NCBI GenBank assembly: GCA_014380605.1
Contig: JACMJO010000201.1
Location: forward strand, 1-5,032
Direction: 5' to 3'
Length of the DNA: 5,032 nt
From: Fimbriimonadaceae bacterium
GTDB lineage: Bacteria > Armatimonadota > Fimbriimonadia > Fimbriimonadales > Fimbriimonadaceae
Part shown: positions 5,002 to 5,032 of the stretch, one piece after another
Layout of the letters: each line of letters opens with the position of its first letter
How positions within the stretch are numbered: position 1 is the stretch's first letter
Program-made: the position numbers and the translations under genes
Notes under the pieces: generated by a model
Database searches by the model: none
Seen by the model: the letters and a program-made list of their open reading frames with translations, nothing else
What the model was told of the DNA's origin: nothing

Positions 5002-5032
5002 TTGACAAAACCGCGTTTCAAAACCTTATAGG
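5002..5032 (+). promoter_or_regulatory. Possible sigma70-type promoter reading off the right edge
   Basis: A perfect TTGACA at 5002-5007 is followed 19 bp later by TATAGG (5027-5032) at the very end of the window. The spacing is long and the -10 matches only partly. It would drive a plus-strand gene beyond the edge, divergent from the PEP-CTERM gene. Confidence 0.35.

Noticed and set aside
4895..5008. N-terminal extension of the PEP-CTERM protein from ATG 5008
   Set aside because: It would place 38 non-hydrophobic residues before an evident signal peptide that begins at its own ATG.

Overview
The window looks like a chromosomal piece of a GC-rich, Gram-negative-type environmental bacterium. 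The best clue is the rightmost gene, a secreted P-domain protein ending in a PEP-CTERM sorting signal, next to a YihY/BrkB membrane protein and the remnant of a REP-associated transposase. Together these would fit Armatimonadota (Fimbriimonas-like) or a similar PEP-CTERM lineage. That placement is inference; no rRNA or marker gene is present.

Layout, left to right. 1-1205 (minus) is the N-terminal 401 codons of an exported protein with a lysozyme-like motif; it runs off the left edge. 1206-1457 is a divergent intergenic region with an 11-unit heptanucleotide tandem array. 1458-1640 (plus) is a 60-aa helical protein, convergent (1-bp gap) with a complete YihY/BrkB-family membrane protein gene at 1642-2508 (minus). 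After a 330-bp intergenic stretch, 2839-3021 (plus) encodes a second 60-aa protein, 39/60 identical to the first. The two paralogues bracket the membrane gene and share an upstream motif. 3050-3304 (minus) is a hypothetical 84-aa gene.

3305-4189 has no intact gene. It holds a minus-strand terminator-like hairpin (3421-3459) and a decayed RAYT (IS200-like, REP-associated) transposase at 3721-3998, with a frameshift and an internal deletion that removed the catalytic core. Five copies of a short GTCCTGAGGC-type repeat surround it. Four form two REPIN-like hairpins (3558-3622 and 4010-4074), which are inverted copies of each other. A further hairpin lies at 4101-4129. 4190-4894 (minus) is the PEP-CTERM/P-domain gene, and a possible rightward promoter sits at the right edge.

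Gene orientation alternates and no operon is evident. The most interesting features are the conserved small-protein pair of unknown function, the shared motif that resembles the heptad array, and the RAYT/REPIN remnant.
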